DNA from: Herminiimonas sp. CN | Lineage (GTDB): Bacteria > Pseudomonadota > Gammaproteobacteria > Burkholderiales > Burkholderiaceae_D | DNA length: 64,000 nucleotides | Assembly (NCBI RefSeq): GCF_000622895.1 | Contig: NZ_AVCC01000001.1 | Coordinates: 62,001 to 126,000 of the forward strand | Reading direction: 5' to 3' | Shown: piece by piece, positions 23,580-30,261 of the stretch | How positions within the stretch are numbered: position 1 is the first letter of the stretch | How the letters are laid out: every line of letters starts with the position of its first letter | Notes under the pieces: model-generated | What the model was told of the DNA's origin: nothing | Databases searched by the model: none | The model's input: only the letters and a program-made list of their open reading frames with translations | Position numbers and translations under genes: made by a program

Positions 23580-24065
23580 ATGTGGCTTACCCCCGACCAA
23601 AACATAATCCAGTCCGGCGACGCATACACCGGCACGGACGGCACGCGCTACCCTGCTAACTTCCCAAAAGATCAGATTGTGGAGCTGACCCAGGTAACGA
23701 TGGTCGAGAAGCCTACTATCACGCGACACCAGAGCGCGTCCTACACCGTTGTGGACGGCACTCAGGTATGGGCAGTAACCGACTGGACGACTGAGCAGAT
23801 CGAGCAAGATCGGCTTATGTCGGTGCCGCAGTCAGTCGCCATGTGGCAGGCGCGGGAAGTGCTAATCGATGCCGGGCTTTTAGCGCCTATCAACGCCATG
23901 TTCGCGTCCATTCCTGATCCGGTAACCCGCGAGAAAGCGCAAGCAAAATTCGAGTATTCCGGCACTGTGAAGCGTGACGACCCGCTGATTCTGATGGCTG
24001 CCTCCGCTCTCGGCCTGACAGACCTACAGATAGACAATTTGTTCATCGCGGCGTATGCGCTATAA
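23580..24065 (+). CDS. Hypothetical tail-region protein, 161 aa
   Basis: Begins MWLTPDQNIIQSGDAYTGTD. The first half is beta (an attachment-like part), the second a helical bundle (SVAMWQAREVLIDAGLLAPI, EKAQAKFEYSGTVKRDDPLI) like small fibre-assembly or adaptor proteins, resembling phage proteins encoded right after fibre genes. No firm family. It may be a chaperone for the fibre gene before it. Confidence 0.6.
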   Translation: MWLTPDQNIIQSGDAYTGTDGTRYPANFPKDQIVELTQVTMVEKPTITRHQSASYTVVDGTQVWAVTDWTTEQIEQDRLMSVPQSVAMWQAREVLIDAGLLAPINAMFASIPDPVTREKAQAKFEYSGTVKRDDPLILMAASALGLTDLQIDNLFIAAYAL

Positions 24066-24077
24066 CGGAAGCCGAAA

Positions 24078-25070
24078 ATGAGTTTAGGATTCAGCCCCCT
24101 CTCCGCTCTGCCGTTAGGCACACAGCCTGTCGATGCGGCGTCGGTATCAGTTACGGCGGCATGGGTCGAAGCGGACGATGCAGTGGTCTTGACCGCGACT
24201 GCGGCCGTCGTACCATCCGCAGCCATAGCATGGACAGAGGCGTCTGACGTTTGTGCGGTCGTGGCAAGTGCGTCCCTCGCGGCGACGTGCGCCTGGACTG
24301 AAGCAAACGACGTCGCTGCGGTCGCGGCGCATGCCGGATTCGAGGCGGCAGTAACCTGGACGGAAGAAAACGATCTCGCCGACATCACCGCTGTCGCCAA
24401 GGCGAACACCGCGGCGAGCTGGACTGAAGCCAACGACACGGCAGCGGTCCTCATACGTTATGGCGATACAATCCCGACCGCCGCGGTGTGGACCGAAACC
24501 AACGACCTCGCAACCGTATCGGTCGCGGTCGATACCAGCGTGACTGCATCAGCCGGGTGGGTCGAGGTGAACGACACCATTGCTTTGACGACGGCTGCGC
24601 AAGTTCATGTCATACCAAACTGGATGGAAACCGACGACGCTGTCGCCATTTCCGCACAGTGCGGAAACGCGGTATCCGGCGGTATCGCATGGGCGGAGGC
24701 AGATGATACGGCTCCGCTTCTTGCAACGCTCCGTATCGACGCCGCAATCGGCTGGGCCGAAGAATCCGACCTTACAGGCTTCAGCGTAACCGTGCTGGCG
24801 AACGCCGGGCTGACGTGGGCTGAGACCGACGATACGACTGCGCTCGCAGGCGGCGCTGCCTCCCCCCCGACGGCCCTGTTTGGGTGGAGGGAAGAGGAAG
24901 ACGCGACGAGTGCTGTCGCGTTCGCCTCGGCTATGGCGCTCGCTGGATGGGCCGAGGCCGACGACGCGATGTATTTCCGGCTGCGTGTCGGTGCCGCACA
25001 GACGCTCCCGATCAATGCTATCAGCGTGGTGCGCACGACGCAGCCGCAAACCAGTGTAAGGACATCATGA
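24078..25070 (+). CDS. Tandem W-x-E-x-[ND]-D repeat protein, 330 aa
   Basis: About thirteen repeats of roughly 21-25 residues run from residue 20 to 320. Each carries the core W-[TVAMR]-E-x-[NDSE]-D followed by a beta-like stretch of Ala/Val/Thr (examples AWTEANDVAAVAA, SWTEANDTAAVLI, TWAETDDTTALAG). The end (LPINAISVVRTTQPQTSVRT) is unlike the repeats. The layout suggests a long solenoid or a row of small beta units, as in phage fibres or surface decorations. I do not recognise a named family. Confidence 0.75.
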   Translation: MSLGFSPLSALPLGTQPVDAASVSVTAAWVEADDAVVLTATAAVVPSAAIAWTEASDVCAVVASASLAATCAWTEANDVAAVAAHAGFEAAVTWTEENDLADITAVAKANTAASWTEANDTAAVLIRYGDTIPTAAVWTETNDLATVSVAVDTSVTASAGWVEVNDTIALTTAAQVHVIPNWMETDDAVAISAQCGNAVSGGIAWAEADDTAPLLATLRIDAAIGWAEESDLTGFSVTVLANAGLTWAETDDTTALAGGAASPPTALFGWREEEDATSAVAFASAMALAGWAEADDAMYFRLRVGAAQTLPINAISVVRTTQPQTSVRTS

Positions 25071-25489
25071 GAGCCGCCTTCTACAAATCCACTCGCCCTG
25101 GTATGCAGGGTATCTACAACCGCCTCGTACGGTTGGGCGAAAAAGGTCCGCACAGTCACTGCGAACTGATTTTCTCCGATGGTGTGGCGGCTTCGGCCTC
25201 GTACATGGATGGCGGCGTGCGCTTTAAGCAGATCGATTTCAATGACGCGGACTGGGATTTCGTCGAACTGCCCGACCATCTCGAACCGGCAGCACGGCAG
25301 TGGTTCACAGACCATGAGGGGCAGGCGTACGATCTGCTGGGCAATGCCCGGTTCCCGCTTATCTTTCTGCCGCTGTCGCGTGACAAGTCGTTCTGTTCTT
25401 CGGCTGTCGCGTCTGCACTGGGCATCTCTGGCGGTTGGCGCTTCGGACCGAATGCGCTGCATTCGGTTCTACGCTCTATGTCTATCTAA
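25067..25489 (+). CDS. Papain-like (NlpC/YebB-type) hydrolase, 140 aa
   Basis: Begins MRAAFYKSTRPGMQGIYNR; the ATG overlaps the stop before it. A permuted papain fold is likely: GPHSHCELIFSDG holds a His and C, and FCSSAVASALG near the end holds the candidate catalytic Cys, with His43 area as base. Such small phage enzymes are thought to cut peptidoglycan peptides or lipids. It opens the lysis cassette that runs to 26685. Confidence 0.75.
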   Translation: MRAAFYKSTRPGMQGIYNRLVRLGEKGPHSHCELIFSDGVAASASYMDGGVRFKQIDFNDADWDFVELPDHLEPAARQWFTDHEGQAYDLLGNARFPLIFLPLSRDKSFCSSAVASALGISGGWRFGPNALHSVLRSMSI

Positions 25490-25526
25490 TGTTAATCTAA
25501 ATAATCTAGCCGAGATAAGGATACTC

Positions 25527-25784
25527 ATGGACTTCCAAGTAGGTTTCAACATCGCCATCGGGCTGGCTGCTTTTTTCGGCGGCTACGTGCTGAAGTCGAT
25601 CAGCGAGAATCTGAGGTCGCTGCAGGTAGCGGACGTGGTTCTGTCCGAGAAGGTACAGAAAATCGAGGTGCTGGTCGCCGGCGAATACGTCAAGCATAGC
25701 GATCTGGCCAAGCTCAGTAGCGCGCTGTTTACCAAGCTCGACAAGATTTCCGACAAGCTCGACACCAAAATGGATAAATCATGA
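25527..25784 (+). CDS. Small membrane-anchored coiled-coil protein, 85 aa
   Basis: Start chosen at 25527 (MDFQVGFNIAIGLAAFFGGY), behind TAAGGATA. One N-terminal transmembrane helix (residues 4-22) is followed by a long amphipathic helix with heptads (VLSEKVQKIEVL and the Ser/Lys-rich end ALFTKLDKISDKLDTKMDKS). The layout resembles a pinholin/antiholin or an inner-membrane spanin-like part of a lysis module. The stop overlaps the next gene as ATGA. Confidence 0.65.
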   Translation: MDFQVGFNIAIGLAAFFGGYVLKSISENLRSLQVADVVLSEKVQKIEVLVAGEYVKHSDLAKLSSALFTKLDKISDKLDTKMDKS

Positions 25785-26254
25785 TTCTGACTCTACTCTC
25801 TATGCTCGGCGGTGGTCTAATGCGGCTCTTACCAGAGGTCTTCGCATTCCTGAACAAGGGCAGGGACTACGCGCATGAGCTGGCGATGCTCGACCGCCAG
25901 GCCGAACTCGAGAAAACCCGCGAGGCCAGCCGGCGCGAGACCGTCATGGTGCAGGGCGACATCGACACCACGCTGGCGCTGCTCGACGCTCAGCGCTCTG
26001 CGCTTGAAGGGCAGATGCAGAGAGTCGGCATCTGGTGGGCGGACGCGCTGAACTTCCTGGTGCGCCCGCTGGCCACCTACTATTTTCTATTCATCTACGG
26101 AGCGGCCAAGACCGCAATGTTCGTGCTGGCGGTGCAACACGGCGTTAGCGGCTGGGAAGCGATCCTGAGGGTCTATGACGATGAGGATCGGGCGATCCTA
26201 TCCGGCATCCTGGCGTTCTGGTTCATCGGTCGGGTCTTCGACAAAAAGCCATGA
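25781..26254 (+). CDS. Three-helix holin (GTA_holin_3TM-like), 157 aa
   Basis: Begins MILTLLSMLGGGLMRLLPEV. The order of parts fits the 3TM holin family: an N-terminal hydrophobic helix (1-25), a charged helical middle (KGRDYAHELAMLDRQAELEK and following), then two or three hydrophobic helices from about residue 88 (RPLATYYFLFIYGAAKTAMF, ILSGILAFWFIG). It would form pores in the cytoplasmic membrane so that the endolysin can reach the wall. Its stop overlaps the endolysin ATG. Confidence 0.75.
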   Translation: MILTLLSMLGGGLMRLLPEVFAFLNKGRDYAHELAMLDRQAELEKTREASRRETVMVQGDIDTTLALLDAQRSALEGQMQRVGIWWADALNFLVRPLATYYFLFIYGAAKTAMFVLAVQHGVSGWEAILRVYDDEDRAILSGILAFWFIGRVFDKKP

Positions 26255-26685
26255 GAGACCTGCTCGACCGGCTGGTGGCTCTGGTCAAGCGCTTCGAGGG
26301 CTGCAGGCTCACCGCGTATCAGGACCTCGTCGGCGTCTGGACTATCGGTTGGGGCGAGACTCTGGGCGTGGTGGAGGGCGTGATCTGGACCCAGGAGCAG
26401 GCGGATGCAGTGCTGCGGCTCAGGGTAGGACAATTCCTACTCGCGGCACTCAAGCGCTGCCCGCAGTTGCACCTGGAGCCGCCCGGGCGGTCGATCGCCT
26501 GCACCAGCCTGGCCTACAACATCGGGGTCGGTGCATTCGGCGCCAGTTCGGTGTGCAGGAACACCACGCGGCTGCGCTATCTGGCAGCGGCCGACAGCAT
26601 CCTGCTCTGGAATAAAGCCGGCGGCAGGGTGATACCCGGCCTGACCAACCGCCGCAAGCTGGAACGAACGACGTACCTGACGTAA
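26251..26685 (+). CDS. Endolysin, GH24 lysozyme
   Basis: A 144-residue T4-type lysozyme that cuts the glycan strand. Catalytic residues fit the GH24 E-x8-D-x5-T pattern: Glu16 (in KRFEGC), Asp25 and Thr31 (in DLVGVWTIGWGET). The later SLAYNIGVGAF and the RRKLE near the end match the family. The N-terminus has no signal peptide, so release should depend on the holin. Coupled to the holin by ATGA. No separate Rz/Rz1 pair was recognised nearby. Confidence 0.92.
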   Translation: MRDLLDRLVALVKRFEGCRLTAYQDLVGVWTIGWGETLGVVEGVIWTQEQADAVLRLRVGQFLLAALKRCPQLHLEPPGRSIACTSLAYNIGVGAFGASSVCRNTTRLRYLAAADSILLWNKAGGRVIPGLTNRRKLERTTYLT

Positions 26686-26813
26686 AGATCGTATGAGCTC
26701 CAGTGGGGGTGGGCTACGAGCGGGTTTATTCATGTCCCTGCACAACCCCCATGAGGCCGTCGCGGCTGCACTCCTTCAGTTTAGCGGCGGCCCACCTCGA
26801 ACATAGGAGCGCC

Positions 26814-28001
26814 ATGCCCGCCAACACCGCACAAACCAAACGCTTTTTGGGGCTGAACAATGTTTCGGACCCGCTGCGCCTGAAGTTCGGCTGGCTACAA
26901 AAAGCCGACAACCTCGACATCACCGATACAGGCGCGCTGGTGCGCAGGGCGGGGTATATCAAAAAAATCGACGCGTTGCTTGGCTACGCCTATGCTACTG
27001 TAGACTACTCCCGCCTGTATATGATGGATGGCGACGCACTGGCCCAAGTCAACGCCGACCTGAGCCGTACCGTCCTGCGCGCCGGACTGACCCGGCGCGT
27101 GATGCACTGGACCGAACTCAACGATCAGGTGTTCTTCGCTAACGGCATCGACTCCGGGATCATCAGGAAGGACGGCACCGTGCTCGACTGGGCCTGGCCG
27201 GAGCCTGATATGGCCACGCTGTCGGCGACGACTGGCATGCTGCCGGCCGGAACGTACCAGGTCGCCTGCACTTTCCTGCTGCCAGACGGGCGCGAAACCG
27301 GTGCCGCCGACGCGACTGCAATCTACCTCGACGGTACTCAGGCGCTGCAGATCAACGGCATCCCGCAAGTGGCTGGGCTCGAGACCCAGGTCTACCTGGC
27401 GCCGGCCGACAGCGCGGTATTCCAGTTGATCGGCGCGACGGCCCAATCGTCGCTGACCTGGGACGAAAGCCCGGACCAGCTCGGCGTCGACCTGACTACC
27501 CAGTTTCTCGACCCGCTGCCGCAGGGCGTGACCTACATCACCGCATGGCGCGGTCAGATATATGCAGCGCAGTACCTGCCCGAGTCCGACAGTACCGTGC
27601 TGTGGGTCAGCGAACCGCTTGGCTTCCACCTGTTCAACCTGAATTCCGGCTTTATCCTGGTGCCGGGCAGGGTCGCGCTGCTGGCGCCGCACCCGGACGG
27701 CCTGATCGTCGGTACCGCGGTCCGTATTTATGCCTACGACGGCGATAGCCTGAAACAGCTGGCCGACTACGGTGCAGTGCCAGGGTGGGGCTGGGCCAGG
27801 GATGACGACGCGCAGATTCTGTTCTGGAGCAGCCGCGGTTTGTGCTCTGCTCTACCATTATCTAATATCACTCTAAGACAGATTAGTGTAGACTGCGGAG
27901 TATCCGCCGGAGCCGCAATCATTCGTTCCAACGGCGCCAAGAAATACGTAGTCGCCCTACAAAAGGGCGGCGACAACTTCAATCAGAGAGGCACACCATG
28001 A
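26814..28001 (+). CDS. Tail/virion protein, propeller-like, 395 aa
   Basis: Start at 26814 (MPANTAQTKRFLGLNN) because TAGGAG lies just before it; an in-frame ATG at 26703 lies in noncoding-looking DNA. The chain is all-beta with repeated strands of the type GTYQVACTFLLPDGRETGA and KYVVALQKGG, and a Trp/Asp pattern similar to beta propellers. It resembles phage proteins found after the lysis genes in podoviruses, possibly tail tube or hub components. The preceding 128 bases hold only a weak hairpin. Confidence 0.7.
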   Translation: MPANTAQTKRFLGLNNVSDPLRLKFGWLQKADNLDITDTGALVRRAGYIKKIDALLGYAYATVDYSRLYMMDGDALAQVNADLSRTVLRAGLTRRVMHWTELNDQVFFANGIDSGIIRKDGTVLDWAWPEPDMATLSATTGMLPAGTYQVACTFLLPDGRETGAADATAIYLDGTQALQINGIPQVAGLETQVYLAPADSAVFQLIGATAQSSLTWDESPDQLGVDLTTQFLDPLPQGVTYITAWRGQIYAAQYLPESDSTVLWVSEPLGFHLFNLNSGFILVPGRVALLAPHPDGLIVGTAVRIYAYDGDSLKQLADYGAVPGWGWARDDDAQILFWSSRGLCSALPLSNITLRQISVDCGVSAGAAIIRSNGAKKYVVALQKGGDNFNQRGTP

Positions 28002-28456
28002 CGATCAGATTATCAATGGGCGCGCGCAACAGCCTTGCTGGCCCCAAGGGCTTCGGTGCCACTTTCGAGGCGGGGGTGATCTACGTGTATTCAGGTCCGC
28101 AGCCCCTAAGTGCTGACAATCCAGTGGCCGGTACCCTGCTCGGCATCGTGACCAAGGACGCCGCCGCATTCGTGGCCGGCACCCCGACCAATGGTCTGTC
28201 ATTCGCTGTGCCGGTTATGGGGGTGGTATCCAAGCAGCCGGCGGACAACTGGAAGTTTATCGGGCTGGCCGACGGCACCGCTGGCTGGTTCCGACTGATG
28301 GGCAACGCCTACGACGCCCTCGGCGCGTCCACGACTCTATCAAGACTCGACGGCTCTGTCGGCACTTCAGGCGCCGATCTAAACCTGTCGAACATCAACG
28401 TCGTAGTCGGTAGCCCGAACACCATCGACATCTTCCAGTATGAGTTCCCAGCTTAA
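27998..28456 (+). CDS. Small virion protein, paralogue B, 152 aa
   Basis: Begins MTIRLSMGARNSLAGPKGFG, coupled to the gene before by ATGA. It shares the AGVIYVYSGPQPLSADNPVAGT and DGSVGTSGADLNL...FQYEF pattern with the genes at 21916 and 28467, so the three are paralogues. Short and beta-rich; probably a repeated tail or fibre component. Confidence 0.7.
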   Translation: MTIRLSMGARNSLAGPKGFGATFEAGVIYVYSGPQPLSADNPVAGTLLGIVTKDAAAFVAGTPTNGLSFAVPVMGVVSKQPADNWKFIGLADGTAGWFRLMGNAYDALGASTTLSRLDGSVGTSGADLNLSNINVVVGSPNTIDIFQYEFPA

Positions 28457-28466
28457 GGAGTAGCAC

Positions 28467-28913
28467 ATGTCTCTCAAAGAATCTACAGGGCTACGCAACC
28501 ATATGCTTGCTACAGGTTCGTTCAAAACTGCGTTGGATGGCGGCCTGCTGAATATTTACGCCGGTCCGGTACCGGCTACCGCAGATGCGGCGCTCGATCC
28601 GACGAACCCGGTGCTGTGCGTGATCTCGGACGCAGGTACTGGCGCCGGCCTGAACATGGAGGCTGCGGCGGTGGCAGGAGTCCTGCAGAAAGCCACGACG
28701 CAGGTCTGGAGCGGAACCAATGTCGCGTCCGGCGTCGCCACCTTCTACCGCCATGTGGCCGCCGGAGATGACGGCCTCAGTTCTACTGTTCAGGCGCGGT
28801 TGCAGGGCAGCATCGCGGTGGTCGGCGCGGAGATCAACCTGACTTCGACCACACTGACCAGTGGGGCGCCGCAGACCATCAATTATTACTCGGTCGCTAA
28901 GCCGACGCTGTAA
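28467..28913 (+). CDS. Small virion protein, paralogue C, 148 aa
   Basis: Begins MSLKESTGLRNHMLATGSFK, behind AAGGAG. It matches the paralogue before it along its length: LLNIYAGPVPATADAALDPT, the FYRHVAAGDDG strand, and VGAEINLTSTTLTSGAPQTI near the end. Adjacent duplication is the simplest origin of B and C, while copy A stands six kilobases away. Confidence 0.7.
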   Translation: MSLKESTGLRNHMLATGSFKTALDGGLLNIYAGPVPATADAALDPTNPVLCVISDAGTGAGLNMEAAAVAGVLQKATTQVWSGTNVASGVATFYRHVAAGDDGLSSTVQARLQGSIAVVGAEINLTSTTLTSGAPQTINYYSVAKPTL

Positions 28914-29828
28914 ATGTCTAGCGCTCGGCTTAACGACCAACTCGATGGCTGGCTCGGAATATCCAGAATATCCGGGCCTATCCCACAGACCACCGGGGTC
29001 GGTACTACCTTCGTACTGCAGCCGATAACGGGGGTCGCCCCGACGCAGATACCCACCGTCGACAACTCGAAGTGGGTGGCAACCACGGATTTGCCCCCCG
29101 ACGCAGTCCCTCCCACAGGCGGATGGATAACCGTCACTGTTCCGAACGGCGATAATCCCCCCGCCTTGATAAGTACTGAGCAGCTAAAAAACTGGGTGGC
29201 GGTAGAGCCGGCGGTCGATCCCTACCGCATACTACCTCCGACCGAGAGCAATGCCCCACCACCGATACCGCCGAAGAACCTGAGCAACAGCGCCTCTTGG
29301 ATGGTCAGCGACTTCCATCTACGGCCTAAAGGGATCGCGTACGGGGCAGGTCGCTTCTGTGTTACCAACGATCTTCGCCAGGATGCCTCGGCAGCTATCT
29401 CGCTGGATGGCGTGAACTGGATTCCCGCTACATCCAGCCCTCCGGGACTGGGCGACATAGGGTGGGATGGAACCCGATTCATCGCCGTAGCGTTCGATAC
29501 CGGGTGGCGGAACACTACCGGTAGCTGGTATTACGACAGCGCCCTGGCGATAAACCCGCCGCAGATATGGACGTCGGAAACCGGCTCCGTCTGGGCTCAG
29601 ACAGGGCTTATGGACTACCGCTGCAATAGTTGCCGTCTAGCCTCCGACGGCAGCAAAGTGCTGATTGTCGGGCAGGGCGAAACGTATGGAGTCGGCGGCT
29701 ACCCGTATTACACACTCACCAGTGCTGACGGTGTGTGGGTAAGTAGCAGCATGACCACGATCTGCTCTGGGCTATACCCGTTCATCGTCGAGGGCACCTA
29801 CTACCTGGAAGTAGAACCATTTATGTAA
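28914..29828 (+). CDS. Tail propeller-like protein, upstream part, 304 aa
   Basis: Begins MSSARLNDQLDGWLGISRIS, directly after the stop before it. A Pro-rich linker (about 108-120, PPTESNAPPPIPPKNL) separates an N-terminal domain from a propeller-like region with BNR-type blades: SLDGVNWIP, WTSETGSVWAQT, SADGVWVSS. It ends with TAA at 29826-29828, and the same reading frame resumes within three codons in the next gene, which carries the next blade motif. The protein may therefore be a truncated half of a longer one. Confidence 0.7.
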   Translation: MSSARLNDQLDGWLGISRISGPIPQTTGVGTTFVLQPITGVAPTQIPTVDNSKWVATTDLPPDAVPPTGGWITVTVPNGDNPPALISTEQLKNWVAVEPAVDPYRILPPTESNAPPPIPPKNLSNSASWMVSDFHLRPKGIAYGAGRFCVTNDLRQDASAAISLDGVNWIPATSSPPGLGDIGWDGTRFIAVAFDTGWRNTTGSWYYDSALAINPPQIWTSETGSVWAQTGLMDYRCNSCRLASDGSKVLIVGQGETYGVGGYPYYTLTSADGVWVSSSMTTICSGLYPFIVEGTYYLEVEPFM

Positions 29829-29837
29829 GGGGTAAGG

Positions 29838-30203
29838 ATGAGCGACGCTGTATATCTCGTAAGTCAAGACGGCGGTGACTGGTCATCCGGTAATCCGCCC
29901 TCCACGCCGGAGCTGGTCGCCGCGAGCAACGGGTTTGTCAGTGCGCTGCGAGGTGGCGAGATATTATTCTGCCCCGCTTACGGGGTACTGACCCCCGACG
30001 GCACCGGCCTGGTCGAGAGCGACTATGACCCTCTCCCGGACATCAACGATGCGATTATAGCGTTCGGGGGTGGAAGATTCTGCATGATCGGGATCACCCG
30101 GGATACGGATGTCGTGATCTGCATATCCGGATTCCCCGACTCCGGCGGGGCGTTCTTCTGGACTGACTACAAGCTATGCACCGAGAATGCGAGCGGTAAG
30201 TGA
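29838..30203 (+). CDS. Tail propeller-like protein, downstream part, 121 aa
   Basis: Begins MSDAVYLVSQDGGDWSSGN, with GGGGTAAGG as a good ribosome site. It carries the blade signature SQDGGDW and a second repeat ending FGGGRFCMIGITRD. It is in the same frame as the gene before and only a TAA and three codons apart from it. It may be expressed alone by re-initiation, or as part of a longer protein if the stop is read through. Either the stop is a mutation or the split is old and functional. Confidence 0.6.
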   Translation: MSDAVYLVSQDGGDWSSGNPPSTPELVAASNGFVSALRGGEILFCPAYGVLTPDGTGLVESDYDPLPDINDAIIAFGGGRFCMIGITRDTDVVICISGFPDSGGAFFWTDYKLCTENASGK

Positions 30204-30225
30204 GTCATCGATGCAAGGGAACTAA

Positions 30226-30261
30226 ATGGCCTCCGGGGATAACGTTCAGGGCTGGGCATAA
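30226..30261 (+). CDS. Tiny leader-like ORF, 11 codons
   Basis: Reads MASGDNVQGWA after AAGGGAA, and its TAA shares a base with the next ATG (TAATG). The peptide is too short for a clear function. It may serve to couple translation to the 806-residue tail gene. A similar arrangement occurs at 34943-34987. Confidence 0.35.
   Translation: MASGDNVQGWA

Noticed and set aside
26703-26813. Upstream start of the 395-residue virion protein
   Set aside because: The region before 26814 has no ribosome site and noncoding-like sequence; TAGGAG directly precedes 26814.
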